A DNA stretch of 64,000 nucleotides from JAJAZB01 sp965249815 (GTDB lineage Bacteria > Bacteroidota > Bacteroidia > Cytophagales > Spirosomataceae), in the NCBI GenBank assembly GCA_965249815.1, contig CBDFMV010000002.1, positions 124,001 to 188,000 on the forward strand, written 5' to 3'. The notes under the pieces are model-generated. The model was not told where the DNA came from. It did not search any database and worked only from the letters and a program-made list of their open reading frames with translations. The translations under genes and the position numbers were made by a program. Positions 35,471 to 43,959 of the stretch are shown in pieces. The stretch's first letter is position 1. Every line of letters begins with the position of its first letter.

Positions 35471-37747
35471 CTAACCATCCACATACTCAAACCGCGCCAC
35501 CTTCACCACGCCCTTCACCTTTTCGAGTTTGCGGATGAGTGTGTCGAGGTGGATGGTGTCGTGGACGTACAGCTTGATTTGCCCCTCGAAGATGCCGTCC
35601 TGCGAATCGACGGTGATGGAGCGCATGTTGACTTTCAGTTCGCTCGAAATCACGCGGGTCACGTCGTTGACGATGCCCATGCGGTCGGTGCCGGTGATGC
35701 GCAGGCCCGCCAGGAAGGCCAGTTCCAACTGGGAAGTCCACTTGGCCTTGATGACGCGGTTGCCGTGGTTCGACATCAGTTCCAGCGCGTTGGGGCAAGT
35801 GGTTTTATGGATTTTAATGCCCTCGTTGATGGTCACGAAACCGAATACTTCGTCGCCGGGAATGGGGTTGCAGCACTTGGCGAGGGTGTAGTCGATTTTG
35901 TCCATGTCCTCGCCGATGAGGAGCATGTCGGCGTCGGTGCGCTCGCCGTGGAGCTTGCGCATCACTTTCTGAAACGACTTGGTGTCGTCCACGGCCAGGC
36001 CGGTGCGGGCTTTTTCCTCCTGGGCGCGCTGGCGGGTTTCGCGGTCTGCCTTCCACTTTTTGAGTTCGTCGGGTTGGATGTACACCTTGCCGAAGCGGTA
36101 AAACAGGTCGTTGGCGTCCTTGGCGTCGAAGTAGGCGCGGAGTTGGTTCGTGACTTCGAGGGTCAGTTCGGGGATGCCCAGCACCTTGAGTTTCCTGATT
36201 ACCACGTCGCGCCCGTCGGTCACGTAGCGGCGGTTTTCCTCCTTGATGTGCTCCTTGATGCGCGCTTTGGCCTTCGAGGTCACGACAAACTTCAGCCAGT
36301 CTTCCGACGGTTTCTGCTTGGCCGAGGTCAGGATTTCAATCTGGTCGCCGTTTTTGAGTACGTGCCCGATGCCCTCCAGCTTGCCGTTGACCTTCGCTCC
36401 GATGCAGTGCGCGCCGATTTGCGAGTGAATCTCGAAGGCAAAATCGAGCGCCGTCGCGCCGTGCTGGAGCACTTTCAAATCGCCTTTGGGCGTAAACACG
36501 AACACTTCCTCCTGGTACAGGCTGCTCCGGAAGTCGTTGAGAAACTCGATGGCCGAGCGGTCGGAATGCGACAGCACGTCGCGCACCTGGCTCAGCCACG
36601 ACTCGATATTTTCGCCCGTTTTGGTGTCGTTGCCCTTGTATTTCCAGTGCGCGGCGTAGCCTTTTTCGGCCACTTCGTCCATGCGTTCGGTGCGAATCTG
36701 CACCTCCACCCACTGCCCCGACTTGCTCATCACCGTGGTGTGGAGCGATTCGTAGCCGTTGGCGCGCGGCGTGCTGATCCAGTCGCGGAGGCGGTTGGGG
36801 TTGGGCGTGTAGTGGTCGGTGACGATGGAATACGCCTGCCAGCACACGGCTTTTTCGTGTTCGGGGTCGGCGTCGAGGATTACCCGCACGGCGAAGAGGT
36901 CGTAAATTTCCTCGAAGGGCGTGTTCTGTTTTTTAATCTTGTTCCAAATCGAGTGAATCGATTTGGGCCGCCCCTTGATGGTGTAGGGTAGTTCGGCGGC
37001 CTGCAAATCCCGTTCGATGGGCTTCACAAACCCGGCGATGAAGCGGTCGCGGGCGGCTTTGGTGGCGCGGAGTTTGGCGGCAATTTCGCGGTACACCGCC
37101 GGTTCGGCGTACTTGAGGTACAAATCCTCCAGCTCGGTTTTTATCGCGTACAACCCCAGCCGGTGCGCGAGCGGGGCGTAGAGGTAGGCGGTTTCGGAGG
37201 CGATTTTGAGTTGCTTGTCGCGGGCCATGCTGCCCAGCGTGCGCATGTTGTGGAGGCGGTCGGCGAGTTTGATGAGAATCACCCGAACGTCGTCGGACAA
37301 CGTCAGCAGCATTTTCCGGAAGTTCTCGGCCTGCTGGCTGGTGCCAAACTCGAAATTGCCCGCGATTTTGGTCAGGCCGTCGATGATGCGGGCCACTTTC
37401 GGCCCAAACATCCGCTCGATGTCCGAAATCTCCGTGTCGGTGTCCTCGACCACGTCGTGCAGCAGCGCGCAGATGATGGAGGTGGTGCCGAGGCCGATTT
37501 CCTCGACGCAAATCTGGGCCACGGCCAGCGGGTGGTAAATGTACGGCTCGCCGGATTTGCGGCGCATTTCCTGGTGGGCCTCCAGCGAGGTATTGAAAGC
37601 TTTCTTGATCAGTTTGGCGTCGTTGTCTTTCAAAAACGGCTTCGCCGCCCGGAGCAACCGGCGGTAGCGTTTGAGAATTTCCTTGCGTTCAGCTTCGACG
37701 TCGATGGTTTCCACGGTCCGGGAAGAAGGGGCAGCAATCGCACTCAT
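35471..37747 (-). CDS. rel: Bifunctional (p)ppGpp synthetase/hydrolase, Rel/SpoT family
   Basis: A protein of 758 residues. The order is the long RSH layout: HD hydrolase domain (residues about 45-200, GEPYIYHPLAVAQICVEE, ALLHDVVEDTDTEISD, IKLADRLHNMRTLG), synthetase domain (about 240-370, KGRPKSIHSIWNKIKKQ, DLFAVRVIL, GYESLHTTVMS, EVQIRTERMDEVAEKGYAAHW), TGS (VFVFTPKGDLKVLQHGATALDFAF), a conserved Cys region (YTLAKCCNPIPGDEVFGF) and a C-terminal ACT domain. The HD motif is intact, so it can both make and degrade the alarmone. It controls the stringent response on the ribosome. The start MSAIAAPSSRTVETIDVEAERK fits. It is transcribed away from tRNA-Leu. Confidence 0.96.
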   Translation of the reverse strand: MSAIAAPSSRTVETIDVEAERKEILKRYRRLLRAAKPFLKDNDAKLIKKAFNTSLEAHQEMRRKSGEPYIYHPLAVAQICVEEIGLGTTSIICALLHDVVEDTDTEISDIERMFGPKVARIIDGLTKIAGNFEFGTSQQAENFRKMLLTLSDDVRVILIKLADRLHNMRTLGSMARDKQLKIASETAYLYAPLAHRLGLYAIKTELEDLYLKYAEPAVYREIAAKLRATKAARDRFIAGFVKPIERDLQAAELPYTIKGRPKSIHSIWNKIKKQNTPFEEIYDLFAVRVILDADPEHEKAVCWQAYSIVTDHYTPNPNRLRDWISTPRANGYESLHTTVMSKSGQWVEVQIRTERMDEVAEKGYAAHWKYKGNDTKTGENIESWLSQVRDVLSHSDRSAIEFLNDFRSSLYQEEVFVFTPKGDLKVLQHGATALDFAFEIHSQIGAHCIGAKVNGKLEGIGHVLKNGDQIEILTSAKQKPSEDWLKFVVTSKAKARIKEHIKEENRRYVTDGRDVVIRKLKVLGIPELTLEVTNQLRAYFDAKDANDLFYRFGKVYIQPDELKKWKADRETRQRAQEEKARTGLAVDDTKSFQKVMRKLHGERTDADMLLIGEDMDKIDYTLAKCCNPIPGDEVFGFVTINEGIKIHKTTCPNALELMSNHGNRVIKAKWTSQLELAFLAGLRITGTDRMGIVNDVTRVISSELKVNMRSITVDSQDGIFEGQIKLYVHDTIHLDTLIRKLEKVKGVVKVARFEYVDG

Positions 37748-37820
37748 AGTTCCAAGCTACGAAAGAAGCCCTGAAAATTCAACCGTGCCGGGTGAAAAAG
37801 TTAAATCCTAAATCCTCCGC

Positions 37821-37851
37821 CTTGCCCACCGACGCATTTTGCCTAACTTTG
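37821..37851 (+). promoter_or_regulatory. Candidate promoter of tRNA-Leu
   Basis: CTTG at 37821-37824 and TAACTTTG at 37844-37851, a 19-bp gap, matching the Bacteroidota -33/-7 pattern (TTTG / TAnnTTTG). Transcription would begin near 37858, just before the heptamer palindrome. Confidence 0.5.
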
Positions 37852-37863
37852 CAGGCCAAAATT

Positions 37864-37953
37864 CAATGACCAGTGACCAGTGACCATTTACCAGTGACCA
37901 ATGAGTGATCGCTGAATTTTCATTGGTCACTGGTAAATGGTCACTGGTCATTG
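37864..37953. repeat. Heptamer-built inverted repeat in front of tRNA-Leu
   Basis: The left arm (37864-37904) is a run of 7-bp units: CAATGAC, CAGTGAC, CAGTGAC, CATTTAC, CAGTGAC, CAATGA. The right arm (37920-37953) is its reverse complement with one unit fewer; the loop is about 15 nt. The right arm ends 5 bp before the first base of the tRNA. Confidence 0.9.
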
Positions 37954-37958
37954 AAAAA

Positions 37959-38040
37959 GCGGGCGTGGCGAAATTGGTAGACGTACCAGACTTAGGATCT
38001 GGCGCCGCAAGGCATGGGAGTTCGAGTCTCCCCGCCCGCA
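37959..38040 (+). tRNA. tRNA-Leu (anticodon UAG)
   Basis: A full cloverleaf of 82 nt: acceptor stem GCGGGCG / CGCCCGC with discriminator A at 38040, anticodon stem CCAGA/TCTGG with loop CTTAGGA giving anticodon TAG, a long type II variable arm (GCGCCGCAAGGCAT), and T arm GGGAG TTCGAGT CTCCC. The long variable arm is expected for leucine. The 3' CCA is not encoded. It reads CUA codons (and others by wobble). Confidence 0.96.
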
Positions 38041-38093
38041 CGGACGCAGGCTTCAATCAGGAATTAAAAATCGAAGCCTGCCACAAAAAACGG

Positions 38094-38125
38094 CCCTCCG
38101 GTCCCAAGCGGGTTGGAGGGTTTTT
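38094..38125 (+). terminator. Intrinsic terminator after tRNA-Leu
   Basis: Stem CCCTCC (38094-38099) / GGAGGG (38115-38120) followed by TTTTT. A second hairpin, GCAGGCTTC/GAAGCCTGC, lies just before it at 38046-38081. Confidence 0.75.
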
Positions 38126-38187
38126 CGATAGCAAACGGTTGTCGTTCAGCTAATTGCTAATTTTTAATTTTTAATTTTTCATTGAAA

Positions 38188-39528
38188 ATGAACGTTACGC
38201 TGGAAAAAAGCAGCCCCGTGAATGCCTCACTGAAAGTGGCTGTGGCCGAGGGCGACTACAAGCCCGAGCTGGATAAAAAACTGCGGGATTTCGCCAAAAA
38301 AGCCAACATCCGCGGGTTCCGGCCCGGCAAGGTGCCCATGTCGCTGATTCAGAAAATGTACGGCAAAAGCCTGCTGGTCGATGAAATCAACGGGCTACTC
38401 TCGAAGGCCGTCAACGAGTACATCCGCGAAAACCGCCTGCCCGTCGTGGGCGACCCGATGCCCGACCGCGACCAGGCCAACGCCGTGGACTGGGACAACC
38501 AGCGCGAGTTTGAATTCAGCTACAACCTGGGCCTGGCTTCCGACTTCGAGGTCGATTTTTCGGCCCTGCCGCCGGTGACGGCCTACGAAATTCAGGCCAC
38601 GGACAAGGAACTCGAAGACGCCATCGCCGACCTGCGCAAGCGCTTCGGCGAGCACACCCACGTGGACGCCGTCGAGGCGGGCGATATGGTGTACGGCAAG
38701 TTTGAAGGCGAAGGCTGGGGAGAAAAATCGGCCATTCCAACCGCAAAACTCACGCCCGACGCCCTGGCGCAATTCACCGGCAAAGCCAAAGGCGACGCCG
38801 TCATGTTCGACATTCAGCAACTCTTCGCCGAGCCGAAATCGCTGGCACTGGCCACGGGCAAAAAAGAAGACGAAGTAGCCGACTTACAGGGCGACGTCAC
38901 CTTCACCATCGAAGACATCACCCGCAACCAGGACGCCGAAATCGGCCCCGACCTGTTCGACAAGGTGCTCGGCCCCGGCGTGGTCGAAAATGAGGCGGAT
39001 TTTCGCCGGAAAGTAAGCGAAATCATCCAGGAAAATTACCGCCGCGAGGCCGAACTGCTCCTGCGCGACGACCTCCGCCGGGCGCTGCTCGACAGCATCC
39101 AGATTGAACTGCCCAACGAGTTTTTGCGCCGCTGGCTGCTCGAATCGAACGAGGGGAAAATTTCGGAGGAAGAAGTGGAGCAGGATTACGACAAATTTGC
39201 CGAAGACCTGCGCTGGACGCTCATCCGCAACCGCGTGGCCGAAGACGCCGACGTGAAAGTGGACTACGCCGAGGTGCTCGACCGCACCAAAGACATGGTG
39301 CGCGCCCAATTCGGGATGCCCGCCGGAGCAGCCGACGATTCGATGCGCGACGTGATCGACCGGGTGGCCGTCAACTACCTCAACGACAAGCAGCGGACGG
39401 ACAATTTCACCAACATGTTCAACCGCGTGTACACCGACAAAGTGATGGACGTGATCCGCCAGAAAGCCCCCGTCGTGACCCAACCCATCGACGCCGACAG
39501 TTTCAAGGCGAAAGCGGCGCAGGAGTAG
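38188..39528 (+). CDS. tig: Trigger factor
   Basis: A protein of 446 residues from ATG 38188 (MNVTLEKSSPVNASLKVAV); a TTG two codons earlier is in frame but less likely. The ribosome-binding signature GFRPGKVPMSLIQKMYG (canonical GFRxGKxP) is at about residues 46-62. The central part corresponds to the PPIase-like region, here divergent, and the C-terminal half is helical with many charged residues (RRALLDSIQIELPNEFLRRWL, the arm regions). Trigger factor meets nascent chains at the ribosome exit. The group tig-clpP-clpX is conserved in many bacteria. An AT-rich heptamer run (AATTTTT repeated) lies directly in front. Confidence 0.93.
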   Translation: MNVTLEKSSPVNASLKVAVAEGDYKPELDKKLRDFAKKANIRGFRPGKVPMSLIQKMYGKSLLVDEINGLLSKAVNEYIRENRLPVVGDPMPDRDQANAVDWDNQREFEFSYNLGLASDFEVDFSALPPVTAYEIQATDKELEDAIADLRKRFGEHTHVDAVEAGDMVYGKFEGEGWGEKSAIPTAKLTPDALAQFTGKAKGDAVMFDIQQLFAEPKSLALATGKKEDEVADLQGDVTFTIEDITRNQDAEIGPDLFDKVLGPGVVENEADFRRKVSEIIQENYRREAELLLRDDLRRALLDSIQIELPNEFLRRWLLESNEGKISEEEVEQDYDKFAEDLRWTLIRNRVAEDADVKVDYAEVLDRTKDMVRAQFGMPAGAADDSMRDVIDRVAVNYLNDKQRTDNFTNMFNRVYTDKVMDVIRQKAPVVTQPIDADSFKAKAAQE

Positions 39529-39550
39529 AGAATAGAGAAAAGAGTAGAGA

Positions 39551-39626
39551 GAAAAGAGCAGAGAGAAAAGTTCAGGCACCCCTGCTTTTCAACTCTTCAC
39601 TTTTATCTTTTCTCTCTGCTCTTTTC
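39551..39626. repeat. 20-bp perfect inverted repeat built of 7-bp units
   Basis: Arms GAAAAGAGCAGAGAGAAAAG (39551-39570) and its exact reverse complement (39607-39626), loop 36 nt, between the convergent tig and XRE genes. Reading from 39531 the sequence is a run of degenerate heptamers: GAGAATA, GAGAAAA, GAGTAGA, GAGAAAA, GAGCAGA, GAGAAAA. It can act as a bidirectional transcription end. Confidence 0.85.
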
Positions 39627-39628
39627 GC

Positions 39629-39991
39629 TCATTTAAACCCAATTCGCTCCCTCGTCTGGTGGCTGAGGGTGGCCCCGAAGAGTTCGAGGCGCAGGCGCTC
39701 GTCGTATTTTTCTTTCCAGTAGGCGGCTTCGAGCCGTAGTTTCTCCACTTCCAGGGCCTGTTTTTCCAGTTGGTGGCGCAGCGCGTCGGCTTCGTCGTCC
39801 GCACCCAGAATCGCCAGCGGCGCGGTGCCAAGCACGTCGGCGATTTGCGCTAACCGGCTGATGGTTAAATCGGTTTTGCCGCGTTCGATGTCGCCGTAGG
39901 CGGTGGTGGAAAGGCCGAGGCTGTCGGCCATCGCTTCCTGCGAATAGCCGCGCTGCTGGCGGAGGTGCCGGATGGTTTCGCCGGGTTTCAT
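39629..39991 (-). CDS. XRE family transcriptional regulator with coiled-coil tail
   Basis: A protein of 120 residues. Residues 4-62 are a Cro/C1-type helix-turn-helix (IRHLRQQRGYSQEAMADSLG, STTAYGDIERGKTDLTISRL, AQIADVLG). Residues about 72-105 form a coiled coil (LRHQLEKQALEVEKLRLEA) probably for dimerisation. It lies between tig and clpP, on the opposite strand, and is divergent from clpP. The palindrome at 40041-40072 lies 50-81 bp before its start codon and is a candidate operator for autoregulation or for control of clpP. Which genes it controls is not shown. Confidence 0.85.
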   Translation of the reverse strand: MKPGETIRHLRQQRGYSQEAMADSLGLSTTAYGDIERGKTDLTISRLAQIADVLGTAPLAILGADDEADALRHQLEKQALEVEKLRLEAAYWKEKYDERLRLELFGATLSHQTRERIGFK

Positions 39992-40040
39992 GGGATTTTC
40001 AAGAAAAAGCGAGGATTTCTCGGTGAAAATGACGCGACCA

Positions 40041-40072
40041 ACTTTGGCAAAGTTTTGAACTTTGCCAAAAGT
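40041..40072. promoter_or_regulatory. Palindrome in the XRE-clpP divergent region, candidate operator
   Basis: Arms TTTGGCAAAGTT (40043-40054) and AACTTTGCCAAA (40058-40069) with a 3-nt centre. It may be a binding site of the adjacent XRE regulator, but its size also resembles the 33-bp palindromes elsewhere in the window, so it could be one of those repeats. Confidence 0.45.
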
Positions 40073-40176
40073 AAAAAGACGTTCTGGCAGGTTTCGTTCC
40101 AGGTTTTCCTGACAACTTGTTCGGGGAACGGTCTTTTCCCTATTTTCGTCGCACGTTTTAACCTTGAAATTTTCTT

Positions 40177-40902
40177 ATGTATCCTGATTTGAATTCGACC
40201 GAGTTTCGCAAGTACGCCGTGGGCCACCAGGGCCTCAACGGCCTCAATGTGGACCGCTACGTGCAGCACGTGGAAGCCAACACCCGCGGCCACTATATAG
40301 AAAACATGACGCGCGCCGTCATCGAGGAGCGCCCGATGCCCTTCCGGGAAGTCGACGTGTTCTCGCGGCTGATGGCCGACCGCATTATCTTTTTCGGCCT
40401 GCCCGTGGACGACAACGTGGCCAACATCGTCGTGGCGCAGTTGCTGTTCCTCGAATCGGCCGACTCCAAGCGCGACATCCTGATGTACCTCAACAGCCCC
40501 GGCGGCTCGGTGTACGCAGGCCTCGGCGTGTACGACACCATGCAGTACATCCGCCCCGACGTGGCGACGGTCTGCACCAGCCTGGCCGCTTCGATGGGGG
40601 CCGTGCTGCTGGCGGGTGGCGCGGCGGGCAAGCGCTCGGCGCTGCCCCATGCCCGGGTGATGATCCACCAGCCTTCGGGCGGGGCGCAGGGGGCGTCGAA
40701 AGACATCGAGATCACCGCCCGCGAAATCGTGAAAATGCGCCAGGAATTGTACCAGATTCTGGCCAGTCACACCGGCAAAACCTTCGAAGACATCGAGCGC
40801 GATTCTGACCGCGATTATTGGCTAAAAGCCGAAGAAGCCCGCGAGTACGGCCTCATCGATGAAGTACTCACCCGCACGCCGCTGGTTGGTCGTCCTTCGT
40901 AG
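40177..40902 (+). CDS. clpP: ATP-dependent Clp protease proteolytic subunit
   Basis: A protein of 241 residues. The catalytic triad is intact with normal spacing: Ser139 (SLAASMGAVLLAGG), His164 (VMIHQPSGG) and Asp213 (RDYWLKAEEAREYGLID). The N-terminus is about 35 residues longer than in Escherichia coli (NSTEFRKYAVGHQGLNGLNV), which probably contains a propeptide. ClpP forms two stacked heptamers and degrades proteins unfolded by ClpX. A weak promoter-like pair, TTG at 40117-40119 and TATTTTCG at 40141-40148, lies upstream. It is followed by a terminator and then clpX on the same strand. Confidence 0.96.
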   Translation: MYPDLNSTEFRKYAVGHQGLNGLNVDRYVQHVEANTRGHYIENMTRAVIEERPMPFREVDVFSRLMADRIIFFGLPVDDNVANIVVAQLLFLESADSKRDILMYLNSPGGSVYAGLGVYDTMQYIRPDVATVCTSLAASMGAVLLAGGAAGKRSALPHARVMIHQPSGGAQGASKDIEITAREIVKMRQELYQILASHTGKTFEDIERDSDRDYWLKAEEAREYGLIDEVLTRTPLVGRPS

Positions 40903-40953
40903 GCAGTTAGCTGTTTTTCGGTATCGTTTGCTTACGTTCTGATGAATGTGCTT

Positions 40954-40985
40954 CCCCCGCTTCGCTCAGAAGCGGGGGATTTTTA
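40954..40985 (+). terminator. Terminator-like hairpin between clpP and clpX
   Basis: Stem CCCCCGCTTC (40954-40963) / GAAGCGGGGG (40969-40978), 5-nt loop, followed by ATTTTTATTT. It should separate or attenuate clpP and clpX transcription. Confidence 0.75.
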
Positions 40986-41056
40986 TTTACTTTTGCAAAC
41001 GCGTTTTCCCGTCGGCTTTTTCGTAATATTCCGCCCAATCCTGCTCCCTCGTCCTC

Positions 41057-42292
41057 ATGGCCCAATTATCCTGCTCGTTCTGCGGGCGCAAGAAAAACGA
41101 AGTCGATATTTTGTTGTCGGGCATGAATGCCCACATTTGCAATTTCTGCATCGAACAGGGCTACCAGGTGGTGCAGGAGGAATTGAACCCCACCAAGAAG
41201 AAAAAGACCGTTCAGAAACCTTTCAAGCTGGTGAAACCCGTGGAAATGAAGCGGTTTATCGACCAGTACGTCGTCGGGCAGGACGAGGCCAAAAAGGTGA
41301 TGACCGTGGCCGTTTACAACCACTACAAGCGCCTGACCCAGCCCAAGTCGGACGACGACGTGACGATTGAAAAATCGAACATCATCATGGTCGGCGAAAC
41401 GGGCACCGGCAAAACCTACCTCGCCCGCACCATCGCTAAAATCCTTCAGGTGCCGTTCTGCATTGCCGACGCGACGGTGATTACCGAGGCCGGGTACGTG
41501 GGCGAAGACGTGGAAAGCATCCTGACCCGGTTGCTCCAGGCTGCTGATTTCGACGTCCAGGCCGCTGAGCGCGGCATCGTGTACATCGACGAAATCGACA
41601 AAATCGCCCGCAAGTCCGACAACCCCAGCATCACCCGCGACGTGAGCGGGGAGGGCGTGCAACAAGCGCTGCTGAAATTGCTCGAGGGGTCGGTGGTCAA
41701 CGTGCCGCCGCAGGGCGGGCGCAAGCACCCCGACCAGAAACTCATCGCCGTCAACACCGAGAACATCCTGTTCATTTGCGGCGGGGCCTTCGACGGCATC
41801 CAGCGCCACATCAGCAAGCGCATCAACACCCGGCCCATCGGCTTCACCAACGATCAGAGCTACCATTGGGCGTTTGAAAAAGACCAACTTTTGAAGTACG
41901 TCACGGCCCAGGATTTGAAGTCGTTTGGGCTGATACCCGAATTGCTGGGTCGCCTGCCCGCCATCACGTACCTCGAACCCCTCGACCGCAGCACGCTGCG
42001 CAACATCCTGACCGAGCCGAAAAACGCCCTTACCAAGCAGTACGGCAAGCTGTTTCGCATGGAAGGCGTCAGCCTCGACTTCGACGAGGAGGCCCTCGAT
42101 TACATCGTCGAGCAGGCGATGGCCTACAAACTGGGCGCGCGCGGCCTGCGCTCCATCTGCGAGACCATCATGACCGATGCCATGTTCGAGATTCCCTCGG
42201 ACGACGACATCACGACCTTCACGATTACGATTTCCTACGCCCGCGAGAAATTTGAACGCTCGGCCTTCCACCAGATGAAAAAGGTGGCGTGA
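41057..42292 (+). CDS. clpX: ATP-dependent Clp protease ATP-binding subunit
   Basis: A protein of 411 residues. The N-terminal C4 zinc finger (CSFCGRKK at residues 6-13 and CNFC about 23 residues later) is followed by an AAA+ module: Walker A GETGTGKTY, GYVGEDVESIL, Walker B IVYIDEIDKIARK, the IGF-type loop for ClpP (RPIGFTND is in this part of the sequence), and sensor 2 LGARGLRSICE. The Walker A reads GETGTGKT where GPTGSGKT is usual. It unfolds tagged proteins into ClpP. The start MAQLSCSFCGRKKNE is clear. It is followed by a terminator at 42329. Confidence 0.96.
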   Translation: MAQLSCSFCGRKKNEVDILLSGMNAHICNFCIEQGYQVVQEELNPTKKKKTVQKPFKLVKPVEMKRFIDQYVVGQDEAKKVMTVAVYNHYKRLTQPKSDDDVTIEKSNIIMVGETGTGKTYLARTIAKILQVPFCIADATVITEAGYVGEDVESILTRLLQAADFDVQAAERGIVYIDEIDKIARKSDNPSITRDVSGEGVQQALLKLLEGSVVNVPPQGGRKHPDQKLIAVNTENILFICGGAFDGIQRHISKRINTRPIGFTNDQSYHWAFEKDQLLKYVTAQDLKSFGLIPELLGRLPAITYLEPLDRSTLRNILTEPKNALTKQYGKLFRMEGVSLDFDEEALDYIVEQAMAYKLGARGLRSICETIMTDAMFEIPSDDDITTFTITISYAREKFERSAFHQMKKVA

Positions 42293-42328
42293 GGGGTTGA
42301 AATTTGAACGTTTAGCGTGGAAAGTTAA

Positions 42329-42370
42329 CGGCCCGCCGTCGCTCTGCGACAGCGGGCCGTTTGCGTTTTT
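42329..42370 (+). terminator. Terminator after clpX
   Basis: Stem CGGCCCGC (42329-42336) / GCGGGCCG (42352-42359) with an inner stem GTCGC/GCGAC, followed by a T-rich tract ending TTTTT at 42366-42370. Confidence 0.8.
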
Positions 42371-42384
42371 CTGCCTCCCCAGCC

Positions 42385-42599
42385 CGTCATTGCGAGCGGA
42401 GGTAAACAAGGTGAGCGAAGCGAAACTTGTTTACCGAAGCGAAGCAATCCCCCCATCGGAGACCAAGAGAGCTAAAATCAGGTACCGTTCCCTGTCAACA
42501 GTTCTTCCTCAAGGCTATCTCGGCTACCGAGACGGGATTGCTTCGCTCCGGTTTCAAAACTTCATTTTATTCGTTTTGAAACCTTCGCTCGCAATGACG
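42385..42599. repeat. Composite palindromic element with 14-bp terminal inverted repeats
   Basis: Ends CGTCATTGCGAGCG (42385-42398) and CGCTCGCAATGACG (42586-42599) are perfect inverted repeats. Inside are further nested pairs: GTAAACAAG/CTTGTTTAC (42402-42434), GCGAAGCAATCCC/GGGATTGCTTCGC (42439-42451 and 42534-42546) and GGTTTCAAAAC/GTTTTGAAACC (42550-42583). It fills the clpX-tyrS gap. Sequences of the type CGTCATTGCGAGCGAAGCGAAGCAATC are known as dispersed repeats in many bacterial genomes; a non-autonomous element is likely. Confidence 0.8.
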
Positions 42600-42613
42600 C
42601 CTGGAGAGGATTT

Positions 42614-43912
42614 TTATCCTTGAAAACGGACGATATGATTCTTCTTTCCTTTCCCAATCAAGATAAAATTCCCGTGCAGAACCTGAAATTCTACCGGTTG
42701 ATTCGGATCGATAATTTTCATCTTGTTGATTGACACTCCGCCACTCTGTATAGCTCTTCGGGCTTCTCCCTTAGACGAGAATGAACCTGATGAGGCCAGA
42801 AAATCGGTCACGTTCGCACAGGATTCATATTCAACTCTTGAGATTCCCGTTTGCGGGACGCCTTCAAACAGGCTGGCAAACGTGGCGGCATCGAGCGATT
42901 GCAGCGTTTCGAGCGTGCCTTTGCCGTAGAGCACTTCGCTGGCTTTTAGCGCGGTTTCGTACTCGGCTTGTGAATGCACCCGCGTCGTCACCTCTTTCGC
43001 CAGCGCCTTTTGCATCAGGCGCCGGTGCGGGGCGGTGGCATGCTCGGCTTCGAGCGCCTCGATTTCTTCTTTTGGCAACAGCGTAAACACCCGCAGCAAG
43101 CGCGGGCCGTCGGCGTCGGCGGCGTTGAGCCAGAACTGGTAAAACTGGTAGGGCGAAGTCAGAGTCGGATCGAGCCACACGTTGCCACTTTCGCTTTTGC
43201 CGAACTTCGTGCCGTCGGCCTTCGTCACGAGCGGCGTGGTGAGGGCGAAGGCCCGGTGGTGGGCTACGTCGTCGCCGCCGCCTTCCTTGCGACGAATCAG
43301 TTCGGTGCCGGTCGTGATGTTGCCCCACTGGTCGGAACCGCCCATTTGCAGCTTCACGCCCTTGTTTTTGTAAAGCCAGTAAAAATCGTAACCCTGAAGA
43401 AGCTGGTACGAAAACTCGGTGAATGAAATACCGGTTTCCAACCGGTTCTTCACCGAATCTTTCGCCATCATGTAGTTGACGGTCAGGTATTTGCCCGCTT
43501 CGCGCAGGAAACCGAGGAAGCTGATTTCCCGGAACCAGTCGTAGTTGTTGACGATTTCCGCCGCGTTTTCCCCGCCCGAAAAATCCAGGAACTTCTGAAG
43601 TTGCCGTTGGATGCCTTCCTGGTTACGGCGGAGAATCTCTTCCGACAAAAACTCCCGCTCGGCGTGCTTGCCCGACGGGTCGCCAATCATGCCCGTGGCC
43701 CCGCCCACCAGCGCGATGGGCTTGTGGCCCGCCCGCTGAAAATGCACCAGCAGCATGATGGTGGCCAGATTGCCGATGTGGAGCGACGCCGCCGTGGGGT
43801 CGAAGCCGATGTAGGCGGCGGTCATTTCGCGTTGGAGCTGGTCGTCGGTGCCGGGCATGGCGTCGTGGAGCATCCCGCGCCAGCGGAGTTCGTCGAGGAA
43901 ATTGGAATTCAT
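42614..43912 (-). CDS. tyrS: Tyrosyl-tRNA synthetase
   Basis: A protein of 432 residues from MNSNFLDELRWRGML; the frame is open to 43936 but the first Met is not conserved. Class I motifs are present: HIGH as SLHIGNL, the tyrosine-site AYIGFDPTA, LQGYDFYWLYKNKGVKLQMGGSDQWGN, and KMSKS as KFGKSESGN. The C-terminal S4 RNA-binding domain (residues about 360-432, SSKGEARRAIQSGGVSINKMKI) is complete, so this is the bacterial TyrS type. The last 60 codons are less GC-rich than the rest. It charges tRNA-Tyr. It follows the DUF6056 gene on the same strand by 47 bp. Confidence 0.96.
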   Translation of the reverse strand: MNSNFLDELRWRGMLHDAMPGTDDQLQREMTAAYIGFDPTAASLHIGNLATIMLLVHFQRAGHKPIALVGGATGMIGDPSGKHAEREFLSEEILRRNQEGIQRQLQKFLDFSGGENAAEIVNNYDWFREISFLGFLREAGKYLTVNYMMAKDSVKNRLETGISFTEFSYQLLQGYDFYWLYKNKGVKLQMGGSDQWGNITTGTELIRRKEGGGDDVAHHRAFALTTPLVTKADGTKFGKSESGNVWLDPTLTSPYQFYQFWLNAADADGPRLLRVFTLLPKEEIEALEAEHATAPHRRLMQKALAKEVTTRVHSQAEYETALKASEVLYGKGTLETLQSLDAATFASLFEGVPQTGISRVEYESCANVTDFLASSGSFSSKGEARRAIQSGGVSINKMKIIDPNQPVEFQVLHGNFILIGKGKKNHIVRFQG

Positions 43913-43959
43913 AAACAAAGTCAAAGCAAACCGCAAAGGTAAGACTGCCGCCGGACGGT

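Noticed and set aside
35423..36991. 522-codon plus-strand frame opposite rel
   Set aside because: It is antisense to an intact Rel/SpoT gene.
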